A stretch of 64,000 nucleotides of DNA, from assembly GCA_020027875.1 (NCBI GenBank), contig JAHRHA010000037.1:23626-87625 (forward strand). The letters run 5' to 3'. Made by a program: the position numbers and the translations under genes. Positions 24,900 to 34,804 of this stretch are shown here, in pieces. Positions within the stretch are counted from its first letter, which is position 1. Each line of letters opens with the position of its first letter. A model generated the notes under the pieces. The model made no database searches and was not told the origin of the DNA. It saw nothing but the letters and a program-made list of their open reading frames with translations. Origin of the DNA: Micromonosporaceae bacterium (GTDB taxonomy: Bacteria > Actinomycetota > Actinomycetes > Mycobacteriales > Micromonosporaceae).

Positions 24900-27620
24900 T
24901 CAGAAGGTCGGCAGCGAGAGGTCGGCGGTCGGGTCAGTGTCTACCGAGAGTCGGACGAGCGCGTGCGTGAGGTCCGGGTGCTCCACGGCGAGGGCGTACG
25001 CGGTGGCCTCGGCAAGGGTCATCGCGGCCCCTTCCCCGTATGCGTTATCGAAAGCCGCGTCGCCCATGATGTGGCGCACCGCCGACTCGTGCCGCCGCCC
25101 CATCGGACCGATGGCGCCCTGGTGTGAACGCAGCCGCGCCCGGGCCGCTTGGGAGGCCCCGAAGAGGGTCGCCGCCTGCGTCATCTCGCCGCCGAGCGCG
25201 CATCGCACCGCCATCGCGGTCAGCGCCTCGCAGGCCGCCCAGTGGTAGCCATTGGTCATCCGGAACCGCAGGGCCACGACGATGTGGTCGTGCGCGGCGA
25301 TGAGGTCCCCGCGTGACAAGGCGACGAGGCCAAGCAGCATGTCGATGCTGCGCCGGCCGCGCTCGGTGGGATGCGTCGACGCGGCCGCCCGTGCGGCGCC
25401 CAGCTCGGTCGCGGCCTCGGCCAGCGAGCCACGCCTCCACAGCAGCTGGGCTAGGCAGAAGACGGCTGGCAGGGCCTCGGCGTCGACATGGCGCGAATGG
25501 GCCCAGTCGATAACGTCGCGGCAGGCCCGCTCGGCCTCGTCCTCGCGCCCGAGTGCGACAAGGGCCTCACCCCGGCACGCGCTCACTCGGGCGATCATGG
25601 ACGCGTGGCCGCTGCGCCACGCCGCCTCCTCGGCCTGCACGAGCAGGCGCAACTGCTCGCCGAACTCACCATCGGCACCGGCGTGTCGGGCGTAGACGTG
25701 GTAGGCCACGGCCAGCTCGTTCGCCGGCACCTCCTCGCCTGTCGAAGGGAGTTTCTCGAACAGCCGGAACAGCCACAACCGACCCTCCCGGGCCAGACCG
25801 CGCTCCCGCCACCAGTCGTCAAGCTGCACGGCCAGGCGCAGACCGTCGCGGACCCTTCCCGCCGTCACACACCAGTGCAGGCAGGCGCGCACCTCCGCGG
25901 CGAGTTGGTCGAGCGGGTAGGTCGAGAGCGTCACGGGTTTGCCCTCGGCATCGGTCTGGACGAGCTCGACGGCGTGCAGTGCCCAGGCTAGATGCCGGTC
26001 CCGCGCGGCCGACTCCTCGCCGGCGGCGAGGAGCGCCCGCGCGGCGAACGCCCGAATCGGCTCCAGGATCCGGTAACTGAGATCGGCCTTCGTCGGTCCC
26101 GGCTCGGCGACGACGAGTGACTTGTCGACCAGAACGGCCAGCCGGTCAAGCGCGGCGGCGCCCGCCACCCACTCCACGGTGGCGAGGTCGACCGAACCAG
26201 CGAAGACAGACAGCTGACGCAGCAACGACGCTGCCTCGGGCGGCAATGTGCGGTACGACCAGGCCACGGTCGCGCGCAGCGTGCTGTGACGGTGCCGGCC
26301 GACGCCCACGATGGCGAATTCGCCAGTGTGGGGGCCGCCGGCGTCGAGGGTGCCAAGCAAGTCGTCGAGCCGGTCTGCGAGCTGCGCCGCCGAGAAGAGG
26401 CGCAGGCGAGCGGCGGCCAGCTCCAGAGCGAGCGGCAGCCCGTCCAGGCGCTCCGCCACGCGCAACAGATCGGTCATCTCCTCGTCGCCGGCGGGCCGGC
26501 CGCCTCTGGCCGCCTCCGCCCGGTCGAGCAGCAACGCCACGGCGTCGGGCGGGCCGCCCCCATTCGGCGTGGCCACGCTCATCGGCGGGATCCGCCAGAC
26601 CAGTTCGCCCGCAGCCCCGAGCGGCTCGCGGCTGGTGGCGAGGACCCGTACACCCGTACCCGCAGCCAGCAGCCGGCCCACCACCGGGTTGACCGCGCTC
26701 AAGTGTGCGTCGCAGGTGTCGAGGAACAGGAGGAGGCTCCGGGACGCGGCGTACTCCGCGATGGTCTCAAGGATCGGGCGACCGGGCTCTGGTCGTACGC
26801 CCAGCGCTTCGGCCACGGCGACCGCGACGAGGTAGGGGTCGGTCACCGCAGCGAGGTCAACGAACCAAACACCGTCATCGAACGACGCGACCGCGTCGCC
26901 GGCGATCGCGAGGGCCAAGCGGGATTTGCCGGCTCCGCCGGGCCCGACGACCGTGACGAGGCGATGGGCGGCGAGCAGCGCGCCGAGGTGGACGCGCTCG
27001 CCGGAGCGTCCGACGAAGCTCGCGGCCGGCGCCGGAAGGTTGTGGGCCACAGCCGCGAGCGTGCGCGGCCGCGGGAAGTCGCGCTCCAGCCCATCCGCCA
27101 CGAGCTGGAACAGCCGCTCGCGTCCGTCAAACCCGCGCAGCTGGTAGAGCCCGAGGTCGAGCAGCGATGCGTCGGCCGGCAGGTCCACGGCGAGCCGGGC
27201 GGTTGAGGCGGAGCAGAGCACCTGACCACCGTGGGCAGCAGAGGCGACCCGGGCCGCGCGGTGCACCTCCGGCGTGGCGTACTCGCCGCCGGCCGGCTCG
27301 GCGAAGCCCGAGTGAAGGCCCATCCTGACCTTGGGGCGCGCCGCCGGGTTGGGCCACTCGTGGCTGGTGAGGGTCTTCTGCGCCTCCGCGCACGCCCGAA
27401 TTGCCGCGTTCGCGTCTGGAAAGGCCGCGAAGACCGAATCGCCCTCAGTGAAAAGCGCCACACCATCCCCCGCGCTGAGGGCGCGACGGAGTATCTGCCG
27501 GTGCTCGGCCAGCACGGGCCGGTAGTCGGCACCGAGCAGCTGCGCCAACCGGGTCGATCCCTCTATGTCCGTGAAGAGGAACGTCACCAGTCCACTTGGC
27601 AGGTCGAGCATGGCCGACAC
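24900..27620 (-). CDS. Class III nucleotide cyclase-AAA/NB-ARC ATPase-TPR regulator
   Basis: 906-residue multidomain signalling protein. The N-terminal class III cyclase domain covers about 10-175: VTFLFTDIEGSTRLAQLLG carries the first metal Asp and FTEGDSVFAAFPDA the second. An NB-ARC/AAA ATPase follows with Walker A VGPGGAGKSRLALAIA at about 215 and a LLLFLDTCD Walker-B-like strand. The C-terminal half is helical and TPR-like ([22 protein letters not shown]). No LuxR or OmpR DNA-binding domain is seen. The GTG at 27620 has GGAGG 7 nt upstream; the open frame extending to 28631 overlaps the divergent gene and is spurious. Product (cAMP or cGMP) and signal are unknown. Confidence 0.88.
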   Translation of the reverse strand: MSAMLDLPSGLVTFLFTDIEGSTRLAQLLGADYRPVLAEHRQILRRALSAGDGVALFTEGDSVFAAFPDANAAIRACAEAQKTLTSHEWPNPAARPKVRMGLHSGFAEPAGGEYATPEVHRAARVASAAHGGQVLCSASTARLAVDLPADASLLDLGLYQLRGFDGRERLFQLVADGLERDFPRPRTLAAVAHNLPAPAASFVGRSGERVHLGALLAAHRLVTVVGPGGAGKSRLALAIAGDAVASFDDGVWFVDLAAVTDPYLVAVAVAEALGVRPEPGRPILETIAEYAASRSLLLFLDTCDAHLSAVNPVVGRLLAAGTGVRVLATSREPLGAAGELVWRIPPMSVATPNGGGPPDAVALLLDRAEAARGGRPAGDEEMTDLLRVAERLDGLPLALELAAARLRLFSAAQLADRLDDLLGTLDAGGPHTGEFAIVGVGRHRHSTLRATVAWSYRTLPPEAASLLRQLSVFAGSVDLATVEWVAGAAALDRLAVLVDKSLVVAEPGPTKADLSYRILEPIRAFAARALLAAGEESAARDRHLAWALHAVELVQTDAEGKPVTLSTYPLDQLAAEVRACLHWCVTAGRVRDGLRLAVQLDDWWRERGLAREGRLWLFRLFEKLPSTGEEVPANELAVAYHVYARHAGADGEFGEQLRLLVQAEEAAWRSGHASMIARVSACRGEALVALGREDEAERACRDVIDWAHSRHVDAEALPAVFCLAQLLWRRGSLAEAATELGAARAAASTHPTERGRRSIDMLLGLVALSRGDLIAAHDHIVVALRFRMTNGYHWAACEALTAMAVRCALGGEMTQAATLFGASQAARARLRSHQGAIGPMGRRHESAVRHIMGDAAFDNAYGEGAAMTLAEATAYALAVEHPDLTHALVRLSVDTDPTADLSLPTF

Positions 27621-27776
27621 TGTTGAACCTCCGCCCCCCTTGGAAGTTCTCGCTTGTTCCGCTGGAAGTCCAACGAGCGTGCTCTGCTGTTTCCGCTCAA
27701 AATCCAACGGAACACGGGCATTATCCTGCCGCACTAGGTCAACCTCCAGCCATCGGCGAAACGGCCTCCTTGGGCT

Positions 27777-27810
27777 GGCCCAAGGTCGAACGCAGGGCCC
27801 AAGGTCGAAC
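27777..27810. repeat. 15-bp direct repeat in a divergent promoter region
   Basis: GGCCCAAGGTCGAAC occurs at 27777-27791 and again at 27796-27810, a 19-bp period. It lies in the roughly 300-bp gap between the divergent cyclase-ATPase and transglycosylase genes. A second pair of similar short segments (TTCCGCTGGAAGTCCAACG-like) lies nearby at about 27657-27712. It could be a regulator-binding site; otherwise I see no gene in this gap. Confidence 0.5.
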
Positions 27811-27924
27811 TGCTTCGGTAACGACGGGACACGGGGCTCGTTCGCGGGCTGTTCAACAGATACCGTCGCCGACAGGCCACTATCCGCGCCCCACCAGCGG
27901 CTGGCCATCGGCGATACTCGACGC

Positions 27925-28821
27925 ATGGGCCTGGGGGACGGCGACGATACGCGCCAGACGACAGAACTCGAAGCGCCCACGGCCACCTTAGACGAGGCGC
28001 AGCCGCGGGCCGGGGATGAATCGCCGGCCGCGCACAGGCGGGGGCCAGGGCTGTTGTTGCCCGTGGTCGTCTTCGTGGCGCTGCTGACTGCGGCGGCCCT
28101 CGTGGGCCGGTATGTCGTGCCGGCGGGCGGCCCCGACCCCGGCGCGGTCCCTCCCGCTCCAGCGGCGCTGCCCGGTGCCACCGGTCCGGCGGCGGGGCCA
28201 TCGCCGACACTGACGTTGCCGCCCCTGCCGACCCCACCCGTCCGCCCGGCCGACGCACTGGCGGACTGGGCCGCCCGGGTCGGCGGGGTGGTGGGGGTGC
28301 CCGTGGTGGCCGTCCAGGCGTACGGGTACACACAACTGCTCATGCAGGAGGCCGATCCGCAGTGCCGCCTCGGCTGGACCACCTTGGCGGGCATCGGAGA
28401 GGTGGAGTCGCGGCACGGGCAGGCCGGGGGAGCGGTCCTGGAACCGAGCGGTCGCTCCGCGCCGGTCATCGTCGGTCCCATCCTGGACGGTAAGGGCGGG
28501 CGAGCACTGGTCCAGGACACGGACGCGGGTGCCTTCGACGGCGACGCGACATACGACCGCGCGATGGGACCGATGCGGCTGACGCCTAGCACATGGCGGG
28601 GGCACGCAATCGACGCCGACGCGGACGGCATCCTCGATCCCTACGACATCGACGACGCGAGCCTGGCCCTCGCCCGCCTGCTGTGCTCGGGCACCGAGGA
28701 CCTGGGGCGGAAGGCGGGCTGGAACGCGGCGATCGGCCGCCTCCACCCGGGCGATGCTTACGCGCGCTCGGTCTTCGAGGCGGCCAATAGTTACGGCCAG
28801 CGCACTCGAGACATTGGGTGA
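27925..28821 (+). CDS. MltB-like lytic transglycosylase, membrane-anchored
   Basis: 298-residue envelope protein: about 40 polar residues, one membrane span (GLLLPVVVFVALLTAAALVG) and a Pro/Ala-rich linker of about 60 residues, then an SLT_2/MltB-type catalytic domain. Within that domain LGWTTLAGIGEVESRHG contains the catalytic Glu and DRAMGPMRLTPSTW is the AMGPMQ-like substrate motif, followed by DPYDIDDASLALARLLC. It should cleave peptidoglycan glycan strands. The start at ATG 27925 is chosen because family-like sequence starts there; no strong ribosome binding site is visible. Confidence 0.85.
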   Translation: MGLGDGDDTRQTTELEAPTATLDEAQPRAGDESPAAHRRGPGLLLPVVVFVALLTAAALVGRYVVPAGGPDPGAVPPAPAALPGATGPAAGPSPTLTLPPLPTPPVRPADALADWAARVGGVVGVPVVAVQAYGYTQLLMQEADPQCRLGWTTLAGIGEVESRHGQAGGAVLEPSGRSAPVIVGPILDGKGGRALVQDTDAGAFDGDATYDRAMGPMRLTPSTWRGHAIDADADGILDPYDIDDASLALARLLCSGTEDLGRKAGWNAAIGRLHPGDAYARSVFEAANSYGQRTRDIG

Positions 28822-28926
28822 CTGCCGGACAGCATCGCGACAAGCTCATCCGAGCGATTCGGCACTAACCGTTCCTACCACCCGTCCACCGTTGTCGACA
28901 CGGTCGACAGCCGGCAAGCTGGTGAC

Positions 28927-29937
28927 GTGAGGCTACGCGAGTGGGATCCCCGGACCGCGCCACAGGCCGAACTCGAGTCGTGGCTGCGCGCCTACAACGA
29001 CGCCCTGTCAGCCGATCTACCAGATGACCCGCCATGGGGGATCGACCGCCTCCGCGACTACCTCACGGTGACGATGCCAGGAGAGCGCCGCCTCACCTGG
29101 CTCGCCGAGGACGACGCCTCCCCGGGCGAGGTCCGCGGTTATGGGCGAATGCTCATGATGAGCGGGCTCGGGGTACTCGAGCTGTACGTCGCACCACCAG
29201 CCCGCCGCCGCGGGGTCGGTAAGGCCCTGCTGGCGGCGATGGCCGACCGCGCCGTCGTGGAGGGTTTCACGGCGCTAGGGATTGAGGTCGGCGGTGGCAC
29301 GGCAGCAGCGGAGTTCTACCCGGCGCAAGGGTTCAGCCACGTGTACACAGAGACGCGCAGCATCCTGGACCTCTCCACAGTGGAGTGGCCGCACGTGGCG
29401 GAGATGGCAGCCGGAGTCGTGCACGGCTACCGGATCGAGTACTACCCCGGGGACCTACCGGATGATCTGCTCGCCGCCTACGCGGAGGCCAAACAGGTGC
29501 GGCGCCACGATCCGGAGAGCGATCTCGATCTGCGTCCAAGTTCGTACGACGCGGAGCGGCTGCGCTCGAGCCTACGTTGTCTGCAGGCTCGGGGTCTCAA
29601 GCCCTACATCGTGGTGGCCGTGCATGAGCGCACTGCGACGGTCGCCGGTCTCACGGAGCTGGTTGTGCCCGCCCAGCATCCGACCAGGGCCGATCAGTAC
29701 GACACCACGATCGTGCCGGAGCACAACGGCTACGGCCTGGCCCGCGCGATCAAGGCGCGCATGCTGCTTGAGCTTCGCACGGCCGAGTCCCAGCTGCGCG
29801 ATGTGCAGACCTGGCACGCCGCTGAGAGAGAACAGCTGCAACAGGTCAACAAGGAACTCGGCTTCAGGCCGGATCGCGAGTGGCGAGAGTACGAGGTGGA
29901 CGCGCGGGACCTGGCCGCCCGCCTCCACGCAGGCTGA
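28927..29937 (+). CDS. Tandem-domain GNAT N-acetyltransferase
   Basis: 336-residue protein with two GNAT folds. The N-terminal domain has a clear acetyl-CoA loop, LYVAPPARRRGVGKALLAAM, followed by IEVGGGTAAAEFYPAQGF. The C-terminal domain has a weaker version (PEHNGYGLARAIKARML) and the terminal pattern QQVNKELGFRP. This bilobed layout is shared by several actinobacterial acetyltransferases (for example MshD and Eis-like groups), but I cannot assign a substrate. Start GTG 28927. Confidence 0.8.
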   Translation: MRLREWDPRTAPQAELESWLRAYNDALSADLPDDPPWGIDRLRDYLTVTMPGERRLTWLAEDDASPGEVRGYGRMLMMSGLGVLELYVAPPARRRGVGKALLAAMADRAVVEGFTALGIEVGGGTAAAEFYPAQGFSHVYTETRSILDLSTVEWPHVAEMAAGVVHGYRIEYYPGDLPDDLLAAYAEAKQVRRHDPESDLDLRPSSYDAERLRSSLRCLQARGLKPYIVVAVHERTATVAGLTELVVPAQHPTRADQYDTTIVPEHNGYGLARAIKARMLLELRTAESQLRDVQTWHAAEREQLQQVNKELGFRPDREWREYEVDARDLAARLHAG

Positions 29938-29949
29938 CCGCCATGCGGG

Positions 29950-30930
29950 CTAACGGTTGCCAAACAGGCGAGCCGCCTCGACCGCCCAGTACGTCAGGAT
30001 GATCTGGGCGCCGGCCCGGCGGATCGCGGTCAGCGTCTCCACCATGGCCCGCTCGCGATCGATCCAGCCGTTCGCCGCAGCCGCCTCCACCATCGCGTAC
30101 TCGCCACTGACCTGGTACGCGGCCACGGGTATATCCACGGCGGATCGCACGGCCCTGAGGACGTCCAGGTACGGCAGTGCTGGCTTGACCATCACGATGT
30201 CCGCCCCCTCGGCCACGTCGAGCGCGACTTCGCGAAGCGCTTCCCGCACATTCGGCGGATCCTGCTGATATGCCTTGCGATCACCCACGAGGGACGACTC
30301 GACCGCTTCGCGGAACGGGCCGTAGAAAGAGGAGGCGTACTTCGCCGCGTACGCGAGAATCGCCACATCGGCGCGGCCGGCCGCGTCCAGAGCTCGCCGC
30401 ACCACGCCGACCTGACCATCCATCATCCCGGATGGGCCGACCACATGGACGCCGGCGGCGGCCTGTGCCAACGCCACCTCGGCATAGCGAGCGAGCGTCG
30501 CATCGTTGTCGACGCTGCCGTCGGCGGTGAGCACTCCACAATGGCCGTGAGACGTGAACTCGTCCAGGCACAGGTCACTCATGACCACAGTCGCATCGCC
30601 CACTTCGGACACGACGTCGCGGATCGCGACGTTGAGCACGCCGTCCGGGTCCGTGCTGGCCGAGCCGGTCTCATCGCGCCGCGACGGCACGCCGAAGAGC
30701 ATTACGCCGCCCACGCCAGCCGAAACCGCCTCGGCCGCGGCCTTTCGCAGCGACTCTCGCGTGTGTTGGACCACGCCCGGCAGGGAGGCCACCGGCCGCG
30801 GGTCGGTGAGCCCTTCCCGCACGAACATCGGCAGCACGAGTTCGGCCGGAGCGACCCTGGTCTCCTCCACCAGGCGCCGAAAGGCCGCTGTCCGCCGCAG
30901 CCGCCGAGTTCTCACGTCCGGATAGGACAC
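29950..30930 (-). CDS. hemB: Delta-aminolevulinic acid dehydratase (porphobilinogen synthase)
   Basis: 326-residue enzyme condensing two 5-aminolevulinate molecules to porphobilinogen. The Schiff-base lysines are in [20 protein letters not shown] and [13 protein letters not shown]. The metal segment reads [14 protein letters not shown], with two of the three cysteines of the classic zinc site and Asp in place of the third. The GTG at 30930 is preceded by GGAG at 7 nt. It is the last gene of rex-hemA-hemC-hemD-hemB, 27 nt after hemD. Confidence 0.96.
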   Translation of the reverse strand: MSYPDVRTRRLRRTAAFRRLVEETRVAPAELVLPMFVREGLTDPRPVASLPGVVQHTRESLRKAAAEAVSAGVGGVMLFGVPSRRDETGSASTDPDGVLNVAIRDVVSEVGDATVVMSDLCLDEFTSHGHCGVLTADGSVDNDATLARYAEVALAQAAAGVHVVGPSGMMDGQVGVVRRALDAAGRADVAILAYAAKYASSFYGPFREAVESSLVGDRKAYQQDPPNVREALREVALDVAEGADIVMVKPALPYLDVLRAVRSAVDIPVAAYQVSGEYAMVEAAAANGWIDRERAMVETLTAIRRAGAQIILTYWAVEAARLFGNR

Positions 30931-30957
30931 TGCGAATCTCCTAACGGAACCACATTT

Positions 30958-32574
30958 TTACCGGAACCTCAGGGCGGTGGGGCCCTGAACCTTCGAGCCG
31001 CGCCGCTGCTTCGTCGGCATGGCCGCGAGTTTCTCGCGCAACTCAACCGCATAAGCGGCGAGCGCCTCCACGAGATCAGGCACCGACGCGTGCGCCGGCT
31101 GCACGTCCACGCGCAACCCGAACTCGGCGGCCGTGTCCGCCGTCTTGGGACCGATGACCGCGACGACCGTACGGGTGTGTGGCTTGCCGGCTATGCCAAC
31201 CAGGTTACGCACCGTCGACGACGACGTGAATAGAACCGCGTCAAAGCCGCCCGACTTGATCGAGTCCCGGATGTCCGCCGGTGGCGGAGCCGCGCGAACA
31301 GTGCGGTAGGCGGTCACGTCGTCGACCTCCCAGCCCCGCTCGGTAAGGCCCGCGGCCAGGGTCTCGGTGGCGATGTCGGCCCGCGGGAGCAGCACCCGCC
31401 CAACCGGATCGAGGATCTCGTCGTGGGGGGAGAACTCGGCCAGTAGACCCTCGCCGGTCTGTTCGCCGGTTGGCACCAGTTCGGGCTGGATGCCGAACGA
31501 TCGTACCGCCTCCGCGGTCGCCTCACCGATGCAAGCGATCTTGACACCACCGAAGTGACGCGCGTCAAGGCCGTGCTCGGCGAACTTCTCCCAGACCGCA
31601 CGAACCGCGTTGACCGAGGTAAAAATCGTCCACGCGTACCGGCCGTCCACCAGACCCTTGATCGCCCGCTCCATCTGCGCCGGGGTCCGGGGAGGCTCGA
31701 CGGCGATCGTGGGCACCTCGCAGGGCATTGCGCCGTACGCCCGCAGCCGTTCGCTCATCGCGCCCGCCTGCTCCTTGGTGCGCGGCACCAGAACCTTCCA
31801 CCCGTACAGCGGCCGATTCTCCCACCAACCGAGCCGCTCGCGATGCGAGAGCCCGTGCCCCAGGCTCAACACAACCCGACCGGTAAAGCCGAGCGCGGCC
31901 GCAACGAAGCTGTCCACGGTGGAGGACGTCGTGTACTGCGTGTCGCCCGTGCCGTCCCCCGTCACGGCAATGGGAATCGAGCCATCGACGCCGGCCGCGA
32001 GCAGGCCGTCTCGCACTGCGGCGAGATCCCCCGCATCTACCGTCATCGCCAGCCCGTGCGGCGCCGCCGCCGCGAGAACCTCGAAGTCCATGGTGTGCAC
32101 GTCATCGATGTCCACCGTCGTCCGGATCCCGGTCATGGCAACGCCCGCATAGCTCGCCACGGCGGCCGGTCCGCTCACGCCTGGCACGACCTCGAAGGGC
32201 ACCGCGGTCCGCGCGACCGCCTGCACCTCCTTCACGACCGCGTCATGCTCGAATGGGTCGCCGGAAACGAGGTGGACAGCGCGCAAGCCGGAGCGGGCCG
32301 CCGAGAGCAGAACCTTGGCCACGTCACCGGGCACGCCCTCGGCCGGACTGAATTGCGCGTCAGTCGCCGGTTCGGCGGGCGGCGTCGGATCTGCCGAGGC
32401 GCCTGCGACCTCGCCCTTGATCCACTCAAGGAGGGCGCCGGGCACGTCTCGGTCGTAGACCACGTGGTCGGCGGCGCGCAGCGCCTCGAAGGCGCGGCGC
32501 GTCAGCAGGCCGGGGTCGCCGGGTCCTGCGCCGACGAAGCTGATCCGGCCTACGGTCTTACGAGTGCGGGTCAT
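30958..32574 (-). CDS. hemD: Uroporphyrinogen-III methyltransferase-like/synthase fusion
   Basis: 538-residue fusion. The N-terminal half (about 1-240) is tetrapyrrole-methylase-like (ISFVGAGPGDPGLLTRRAFEAL), but the usual GDPFVFGRG motif is altered to GDPFEHDAV, so methylase activity is doubtful. The C-terminal half (about 275-520) is uroporphyrinogen-III synthase (FTSVNAVRAVWEKFAEHG, IACIGEATAEAVRSFG, VLFTSSSTVRNL). It closes hydroxymethylbilane to uroporphyrinogen III. The ATG at 32574 overlaps the hemC stop as ATGA, showing coupling. Confidence 0.92.
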   Translation of the reverse strand: MTRTRKTVGRISFVGAGPGDPGLLTRRAFEALRAADHVVYDRDVPGALLEWIKGEVAGASADPTPPAEPATDAQFSPAEGVPGDVAKVLLSAARSGLRAVHLVSGDPFEHDAVVKEVQAVARTAVPFEVVPGVSGPAAVASYAGVAMTGIRTTVDIDDVHTMDFEVLAAAAPHGLAMTVDAGDLAAVRDGLLAAGVDGSIPIAVTGDGTGDTQYTTSSTVDSFVAAALGFTGRVVLSLGHGLSHRERLGWWENRPLYGWKVLVPRTKEQAGAMSERLRAYGAMPCEVPTIAVEPPRTPAQMERAIKGLVDGRYAWTIFTSVNAVRAVWEKFAEHGLDARHFGGVKIACIGEATAEAVRSFGIQPELVPTGEQTGEGLLAEFSPHDEILDPVGRVLLPRADIATETLAAGLTERGWEVDDVTAYRTVRAAPPPADIRDSIKSGGFDAVLFTSSSTVRNLVGIAGKPHTRTVVAVIGPKTADTAAEFGLRVDVQPAHASVPDLVEALAAYAVELREKLAAMPTKQRRGSKVQGPTALRFR

Positions 32575-33491
32575 GCATGCTCTCCCAGTACGTGATCGGC
32601 GCCCTCGGCGAGGAGTTCGGCGGCGAGCCGAGAACCCACCCCAGAGGCGTCGGTGAGCGTTCCAGTCGCCGAGAGCCTCAGGGCGAAGCCGCCGTCGAGG
32701 CTGAATACGGCACCGCGCAGATAGATGTCCCAGGCGCCGTCGTCCGTCTCAGAGACGTCGGCGAGGGCGGCGACCGGTGCGCTGCAACCGGCCTCCAATG
32801 CGGCGAGCAGGGACCGCTCCGCGGCGATCGCGGCCCTGGTGTGCACGTCGTCGAGGCAGCCGAGCAGCTCGACGAGGTTGGCCGCGCCGGTCCGGCACTC
32901 TACCGCCAATGCACCCTGGGCGGGCGCGGGCAGCATGAGCATCGGGTCGAGCACCTCCGTGATCTCGGCCGCACGGCCGAGACGTCGCAAACCCGCGGTC
33001 GCAAGCACCACGGCATCCAGTTGGCCGTCTGCGACCATGCGCAGTCGGGTGTCCACATTGCCGCGGATGGGGACACAGTCAAGCCCCCGCCCCAGCGCGT
33101 GCAACTGAGCGACCCGCCTCGGCGCACCGGTGCCGACCCGCGTGCCCGGCCCAAGCTCCGCGAGGTGCGATCCGCCGCGAGCCACCAGGGCATCGCGCGG
33201 ATCGTCTCGTACGGGCACCGCGGCTATCGTCAGGCCGTCGGCAGGAGAGGTCGGAAGGTCCTTGTACGAGTGGACAGCGAAGTCGATCTCCTTGGCGTGC
33301 AGGGCCTCACGCAGCGCGGATACGAAGACACCGACGCCGAGTTGCTGGACGGGTGCGGACGAACGGTCCCCGTCCGTTACGATCTCCACAAGTTCGACCG
33401 TCTCGCCAGTGGCGGCGGTGACGGCCGCCGCTACCGTGTGCGACTGCGCCCGGGCGAGCGCGCTCCCGCGCGTACCAAGTCTCAGGCTCAT
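32571..33491 (-). CDS. hemC: Porphobilinogen deaminase (hydroxymethylbilane synthase)
   Basis: 306-residue enzyme polymerising four porphobilinogens. Family blocks are RLGTRGSALARAQSH, HSYKDLPTSPADGL (catalytic Asp region), GTGAPRRVAQL, PIRGNVDTRLR and PAPAQGALAVECR. The dipyrromethane-cofactor cysteine is in ALEAGCSAPVAALA. The ATG at 33491 overlaps the hemA stop by 4 nt. Confidence 0.96.
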   Translation of the reverse strand: MSLRLGTRGSALARAQSHTVAAAVTAATGETVELVEIVTDGDRSSAPVQQLGVGVFVSALREALHAKEIDFAVHSYKDLPTSPADGLTIAAVPVRDDPRDALVARGGSHLAELGPGTRVGTGAPRRVAQLHALGRGLDCVPIRGNVDTRLRMVADGQLDAVVLATAGLRRLGRAAEITEVLDPMLMLPAPAQGALAVECRTGAANLVELLGCLDDVHTRAAIAAERSLLAALEAGCSAPVAALADVSETDDGAWDIYLRGAVFSLDGGFALRLSATGTLTDASGVGSRLAAELLAEGADHVLGEHA

Positions 33492-34804
33492 CGCGGGTCG
33501 ACCTCCCCCCGCTCCACGTCGACTGCGCGACCGAGGTTCTCATCGGCCGGCGGCACGGCAAGATCAAAGAGTTCGCGCAGCGCCGCAGCGTACTGGTCCC
33601 CGCCCGGCGCCGTGGCGAGCTGGCGCACTCGCACGGTCGGCGAGTGAAGCAGCCGCTGGACGACCCGATGCACCGCGCGCGCTACGTCGGCGCGCTGTTC
33701 CTCGGTCAGGTCGGGTCGGCGCTGGCTGAGGCGACTCAGCTCGGATTCGACGACCTCGTCGGCCCGGGCCCGCAGGGCGGCCACGGTCGGCGCTACCTCG
33801 GCGCCCCGCAGCCAGGTCACGAAGGCGTCCGCCTCGCCCGCGACGATCGCCTCGGCGCCATCCCGATCGGCACTCGATGGCTCAGCCAGTTCCGCGGCGC
33901 CGACCTGCGCCAGATCGACCAGCGTCACGCCGGGGAGCCCGGCCACCTCGGGTGCGACATCACGAGGTACGGCGAGGTCGAGCACCAGCAGGGGCGCACG
34001 GCCGGCGCGTTGGTCGAGCGCCGCGGAAACGGTGCCGGCGGCGAGTACCGGCCCGGGCGACGCCGTCGCGCACACCACTAAATCCACAGTGGATAGGGTG
34101 GTGGACAGGTCAGCAAAGTCAACCGCGACGGCGCCGTGCAGCTCGGCGAGGCGCTTCGCCCGGTCTGCGTGGCGGTTGGTCAGGAGGAGGGGCGCTACGC
34201 CGGCCCGGGCCAGCGTCGCGAGCGCCAGCCCACCCATAGCTCCGGCACCGATCACGAGCGCGCCCCGGTGGGCCACCCCGCCGTGGGCGAATGCCAGCGC
34301 GGCCGTGACGATGCTCTGGCCAGCCCGATCGATGCCGGTCTCGGCGTGGACCCGCTTGCCCACCCGCAACGCCTGCTGCATGAGCTCGTGCAGGAGCCGC
34401 CCGGCGGTGTCGCTCTCGGCTGCGACACCGTACGCATCACGCAGCTGCCCCAGGATCTGGGCCTCGCCGACGACCATAGAGTCGAGCCCGGCCGCCACCC
34501 TCATGGCATGCCGTACCGCCTCGGTGTCGTAGTGCACGTAGAGGTGCGACGCGAGCACCGTCACCTCGAGACCGGCCCGAGCCGCCAGCACCGCGCCGAT
34601 CTCCGCGAGGCCGCCGTGAAACCCGTTGACGGCTGCGTACACCTCGACCCGGTTGCAGGTCGACAGGACGACGGCCTCGTTCACGTGTGGCTCCGCGACG
34701 AGCGCCGCCAGCACGGGCGGCGTCTCGTCGGCGGACACCGACAGGCGCTCCAGCAGCTCCACCGACGCGGTGTGGTGCGAAACGCCGACAACGAACAGAT
34801 TCAC
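33488..34804 (-). CDS. hemA: Glutamyl-tRNA reductase
   Basis: 438-residue NADPH-dependent enzyme that commits glutamyl-tRNA to haem synthesis (C5 pathway). The N-terminal catalytic motif LSTCNRVEVYA holds the nucleophilic Cys. The GVSHHTASVELLERLS start, GEAQILGQLRDAY and the Rossmann segment ALVIGAGAMGGLALATLARAG are all present, as is a helical dimerisation tail. The GTG at 34804 overlaps the rex stop as GTGA. Co-transcription with rex implies redox control of haem synthesis. Confidence 0.97.
   Translation of the reverse strand: MNLFVVGVSHHTASVELLERLSVSADETPPVLAALVAEPHVNEAVVLSTCNRVEVYAAVNGFHGGLAEIGAVLAARAGLEVTVLASHLYVHYDTEAVRHAMRVAAGLDSMVVGEAQILGQLRDAYGVAAESDTAGRLLHELMQQALRVGKRVHAETGIDRAGQSIVTAALAFAHGGVAHRGALVIGAGAMGGLALATLARAGVAPLLLTNRHADRAKRLAELHGAVAVDFADLSTTLSTVDLVVCATASPGPVLAAGTVSAALDQRAGRAPLLVLDLAVPRDVAPEVAGLPGVTLVDLAQVGAAELAEPSSADRDGAEAIVAGEADAFVTWLRGAEVAPTVAALRARADEVVESELSRLSQRRPDLTEEQRADVARAVHRVVQRLLHSPTVRVRQLATAPGGDQYAAALRELFDLAVPPADENLGRAVDVERGEVDPR

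Noticed and set aside
27621..28631. N-terminal extension of the cyclase-ATPase gene to 28631
   Set aside because: It overlaps the divergent transglycosylase gene, has Arg/Ser/Pro-rich shadow composition, and a good ribosome binding site lies before GTG 27620.
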